Below, piece by piece: positions 61,201-64,000 of a DNA stretch of 64,000 nt (the first letter of the stretch is position 1; every line of letters starts with the position of its first letter). The stretch is from Corticium candelabrum (taxonomy: Eukaryota > Porifera > Homoscleromorpha > Homosclerophorida > Plakinidae): positions 219,501 through 283,500 of the forward strand of contig NC_085102.1 of assembly GCF_963422355.1 (NCBI RefSeq), written 5' to 3'. The notes beneath the pieces were generated by a model. It was not told where the DNA came from. It worked only from the letters and a program-made list of their open reading frames with translations, and searched no databases. The translations under genes were made by a program, and so were the position numbers.

Positions 61201-63962
61201 GTACTTCTCTGATAGATGGAAATTGGCATCATCTTGCTGTGAGTGTGGGAGAGCACAGCAATAGAGGACAAGCAGATTTCTATTTTGATGGCAAATTGCT
61301 GGAAATGAGGTAAAGTCATTCAAACTTGTATATATTGCTAATATGGCACACTAAGAAACGTGATGCATGCTGATGTTCTATTATAGAATCTGATGAAAGA
61401 CTACGTGATAATATTGTTTTATGTCAGGTCATTGTCAGACATCAGAGTGGCAGATCAACCTCACCAACTTGTTGTTGGTCAGCTGCCCAATGGTAATTTA
61501 CCGTATGTAGGACTACTGCAAGACGTTCGTGTTTATCACAGACAGCTGACCTCATTGTAAGCATATTAATACCTAATCAGAGTGGCAGAAATTTTATGGG
61601 CACCTCTTCCTGTAGAGAAGTTAATGCAATTGGTTCAGCTCAAGTAGCTGCAGACTTACGGCCCATCACTGGATATTTAACATTTAAGGAGAATGTCAAT
61701 AAGAAGCAGATTGTAGTCAATGCTGTCAGTGATACCGACCCAGAACCAGATGAACATTTTAGTATTGTGTTGAGTGCAGTCTATGGTGATGCTCGTCTGT
61801 CTGCTGACAACTTGACTGCTTCTCTAACACGTTAGTATTTTTAGTGATACTGATTTTTTGGAAACTTAAATCACTTCAAATGACTGTTCATTTTTGCTAG
61901 TGTTACGTAGTGATAATGGCAATGGTCTGTTTGGCTTCAACACTTTGAGTCTCAGTGCCACTGTACGTCAGGAGCCAGACACAGTTTTTCTTACAGTCGA
62001 GAGGCAGCATGGCACATTTGATGCTGTTGATGTCGAATGGGAAGTTTATCAGTATGTTCCTGGTGTTGATCCTTTGCCACTTGCTGCAGGAGACTTCCAG
62101 AATACAAGTGGACTTTTAACATTTTCTCAACGACAAACATCTGAGGTATAGTCTACTTTTGTGCAAAACCTTTATCATCGAAATGCTGATGACTGGATGG
62201 TTTGTATTGTGAGTATCAAACTGACCATTACGTGTATTCTCTATAATATTTGTGCCAACAACTGAGTAATACTGCTGGTCTTGTAAATGATCTGTGTTTT
62301 GTACTATATTTAGATTCTCATATTGGATGTAGTTGCTGATCTTGTGCCAGAGTTAGCAGAAAATTTTGTGGTTACACTTGTATCTGCAATGCCATCTGAT
62401 GGTCACCTTGGTTCTACACAAACAAGTGCTGCAAGCATCAATCCAACCAAATCGCAAGCAAATGTCACTATAGAGAAGAATGATGATCCATATGGAGTGC
62501 TGGAATTTACTTTACAGTTTCCTCCACTTCCTTCTGATCCTGTAATTCTACCATCTACAGTTGCACCACAGATCTCTGTCAATGAAGAAGATAGGACACT
62601 GAATTTGACTGTTGTTAGAGCTAATGGTTTAGTAGGAGCTGTTTCTGCTGAATATCGCACTGTCGATGGATCAGCTGTTGGTAGTGGCTCTAATAGAGAC
62701 TTTGTTGCTGCTGCTGGCCTTCTATCATTTGCAGCAGGTGAAAGATCTAAAGTAGTTACAATTGCTCTGGAAGATGATGCAACACCAGAATTGGAAAAAT
62801 CATTTAAAGTTGTGCTTTCAAGTCCTTCAGGAAGTACAATTTTTACTGTTCTGTTACCTACAAGTTCGCTAATTCTTCTTCTGTAGGTCCTGAAGCTCCT
62901 AGACTGGGTGTTGCAAAGGAAATAACAGTGATCATTAAACCAAGTGATGATGCTCTTGGTTTAGTTGCCTTTGACACAAACTCTTTGTCTGTCAGTGTGA
63001 GTGAAACAGTGGGGACTGTGAAACTGGATGTTGTTAGACAAAGAGGTGCTCTTGGCCCAATTACTGTCTATTGGGAAGCAATGCAAGGCAACAATACAAA
63101 TTTACGGGATTTCCAGCCTTTGTCTGGTAATGTGACGTTCCAGACAGGTCAAGCAGCCTCCCACATATCCATTATGTTGACAGATGACTCAGTAAGACTA
63201 TTGTACCATTATGTACTACTATATAATGAAGTAGTGAGACTGATGAGTACGTAATTCAAACAGACAACTTCAATATAGATCTTTCAAAGTTGCTTGCAAA
63301 ATAATTGTTTGATAGTTATTAAGTAAAGTATGGAGTTGGATGTTTTGATGATATTTGATTAATTCATGTTACTTTGTTCAAATCCCTTTGTGTATTATTC
63401 AAAATGATTAAAACCACTAATATTCAAAACATTATTTAAATGCGTCTGAAATCAATGCTTTGGCCACTTGTTGGGAAGTCTGTTTGCTGCATAACTACAT
63501 TGTACAGCAACAGAAGTAGAACTAAAACACATACAGTGGGTTATGTTGCTGCTATTTGAAAAGACACCCAAACTGACATTATACATGCCATAGAGGTTAT
63601 GCAAGATTTGACGATGTGCTTGGTTTTCTTTCTTGTTATAGTGACATCATACTGAAGTTGAACAAGTAGTGTAACTATATGATGTCTTTTGTTTAGATGC
63701 CAGAATTATCTGAAGTGTTCATGATCAGTCTTATTTCTGTCACTGGAGGTGGTACACTCAGTAAAGCAGGAGATGTAGTTGCTGTTTTGACTATTCAGTC
63801 AAGTGATGAGCCTCATGGACTGTTTGTATTCACTCCTGGCAATCGGCCATTGCGAGTCAATGAAGCAAATGTCAACATCACACTTACCGTTGTTCGTGAG
63901 TTTGGAATTCTTGGAAGTGTGGCTGTTTCATACGAGACAGTCAGCATTGCTTCCTCTCCAAA
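49200..63962 (+). CDS. ADGRV1: ADGRV1-like giant adhesion GPCR, N-terminal 23 exons (gene continues past window)
   Basis: Exons: 49200-49227, 49283-49467, 49550-49798, 50255-50356, 50420-50521, 50581-51474, 53048-53770, 53826-53915, 53974-54162, 54239-54386, 59145-59359, 59420-59801, 59997-60129, 60184-60604, 60656-60812, 60874-61106, 61167-61309, 61428-61556, 61616-61830, 61901-62145, 62314-62833, 62887-63191, 63697-63962. Every junction keeps phase, giving about 2,024 codons with no stop. It starts with a signal peptide (MATLTARIKGTVLAVICLVL), then Calx-beta repeats marked by ILKNDDANGVVSF-type ends, a LamG-like domain at about residues 1340-1508, and more Calx-beta repeats. Human ADGRV1 has a LamG/pentraxin-like domain at about the same place. 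The family is a cell-surface receptor forming fibrous extracellular links, and Calx-beta repeats bind calcium. The GPCR part lies beyond the window. Confidence 0.93.
50581..51474 (+). CDS. ADGRV1: ADGRV1-like, large Calx-beta exon
   Basis: 894-bp exon, phase 0 at both ends. It ends one repeat (TFTVRLVSVFGGGR), covers two more and starts another. Repeat junctions are NPNDSPIRFSQLTYAVEEG, ITSNDDAFGVVYILSSG and ILDSGDSYGVFTLAD. Acidic DD/DE pairs before each glycine are the calcium-site residues of Calx-beta. The preceding exons of 102 bp each are half-repeats with symmetric phase. Confidence 0.9.
51670..52764. mobile_element. Non-autonomous DNA transposon, CAGTGTTCTCCC ends, 5-bp duplication GGGCT
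   Basis: The left end CAGTGTTCTCCCAAAATATC and inverted right end CAGTGTTCTCCCCAGGCATC match. GGGCT is duplicated on both sides (51665-51669, 52765-52769). Subterminal blocks near both ends carry repeated GGCGTGGC motifs, probably transposase sites. The frames inside (52065-52367 plus, 52522-52148 minus) resemble nothing I know. The ends look hAT-like, but the duplication is 5 bp rather than 8, which fits the hAT5-type group. It lies in ADGRV1 intron 6. Confidence 0.75.
55142..56224 (-). mobile_element. LTR retrotransposon remnant with LTRs in inverted orientation
   Basis: On the minus strand, 56224-55927 looks like an LTR (TGTAGCGTTCTTGCC...TTGTGACA). It is followed by TGGGGGCCTGTCCGGGAG, which resembles a tRNA-Pro-type primer site, and a gag-like charged segment (DRLLEVGLKMGLEGKELQSF, ERDERQREREFKREQMEAEE). 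At 55142 to about 55430 the same LTR sequence appears reversed relative to the first, so the ends form an inverted repeat of about 290 bp. No pol is present. Confidence 0.7.
55444..55461 (+). repeat. Run of 18 guanines
   Basis: A pure G homopolymer at the border between the gag-like segment and the inverted LTR copy. It can form G-quadruplexes and is also a likely place for sequencing error. Confidence 0.85.
57461..57562. mobile_element. Foldback element related to 25456-25639
   Basis: CTCGTACCCAGTTTTCTTTG at the left end pairs with AAGAGGACTGGGTATGAG at the right end. The arms match the family at 25.5 kb (ACTCGTACCCAGTCCTC). The internal part differs. No target duplication was found. Confidence 0.7.
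58139..58202 (+). repeat. (GT)n microsatellite
   Basis: About 32 GT units in ADGRV1 intron 10. Confidence 0.97.
58776..58856. mobile_element. Short foldback element, second copy of the TAGTCTCGC family
   Basis: An 81-bp hairpin with arms TAGTCTCGCATAGCCAGACC and its near-perfect reverse complement. The ends match the copy nested in the Tc1 element at 44740-44826, while the loop sequence differs. Confidence 0.88.
60656..61556 (+). CDS. ADGRV1: ADGRV1-like, LamG/pentraxin-like domain exons inserted inside a Calx-beta repeat
   Basis: Four exons (60656-60812, 60874-61106, 61167-61309, 61428-61556) encode the lead-in TDLFFGISLDSGVTEA and then the jelly-roll markers FTLSAWVQPSSS, YIIAKAKADATTRFYTLGLL, DGNWHHLAVSVGE, ADFYFDGKLLEMRSLSDIRV and YVGLLQDVRVYHRQLTSL. 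WHHLAV, FDG and G...D.R.Y are the typical LamG/concanavalin-like strands. Upstream, exon 60184-60604 stops in mid-repeat (VERDRGLFGGLE). Downstream, exon 61616-61830 resumes with ITGYLTFKENVNKKQIVVNA. The domain is therefore inserted into one Calx-beta repeat. Confidence 0.9.
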
Positions 63963-64000
63963 GTAAGCATTTATTGTAGTTAAGGAAAGGTGATTTTTGT

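Overview
This is nuclear DNA of an animal, most likely an early-branching one. A sponge is my best guess, at modest confidence. The evidence is spliced genes with metazoan orthologues (a p53/p63/p73-family gene, an ADGRV1-like giant adhesion GPCR with Calx-beta repeats and an inserted LamG domain, PPCS, KLHDC3), introns that are either very short (50-75 bp) or packed with transposons, and a large diverse load of decayed transposons and dinucleotide repeats. No bacterial, viral or organellar genes were seen.

Layout. 0-5.5 kb: decayed non-LTR retrotransposons and (GT)n arrays. 6.2-7.4 kb: intact single-exon KLHDC3 on the plus strand. 7.6-16.2 kb: a minus-strand p53-family gene, convergent with KLHDC3. 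Nine coding exons cover the whole DNA-binding domain and the tetramerisation segment. One intron inside the DNA-binding domain holds a pogo/Tigger relic, a SINE and an uninterrupted 2,330-bp (AC)n array. The first (N-terminal) p53 exons were not found. 16.4-25.6 kb: transposon ground, including an R2-like endonuclease relic, a Gypsy element whose pol segment is inverted between its own LTRs, and foldback elements. 26.7-27.8 kb: an unrecognised 392-codon single-exon gene on the minus strand. 28.7-43.7 kb: PPCS on the plus strand, eight exons, with one GC-AG intron and one 8.6-kb intron full of retroelement relics. 44.0-45.2 kb: a Tc1/mariner deletion derivative with a nested foldback element. 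45.7-48.7 kb: a minus-strand fatty-acid hydroxylase/sterol desaturase family gene of two exons. 49.2 kb to the window end: the first 23 exons (about 2,024 codons) of an ADGRV1-like gene on the plus strand, which continues past the window.

Two head-to-head gene pairs (unknown protein/PPCS and hydroxylase/ADGRV1) are separated by 0.85 kb and about 0.5 kb, so shared or bidirectional promoters are plausible. The genes are not an operon-like unit. They serve separate housekeeping or cell-surface roles: CoA synthesis, ubiquitin-ligase substrate recognition, genome-stress transcription, lipid hydroxylation and adhesion. All exon models were built by hand from open frame, splice consensus, matching phase and family similarity. 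No alignment or transcript data were available.
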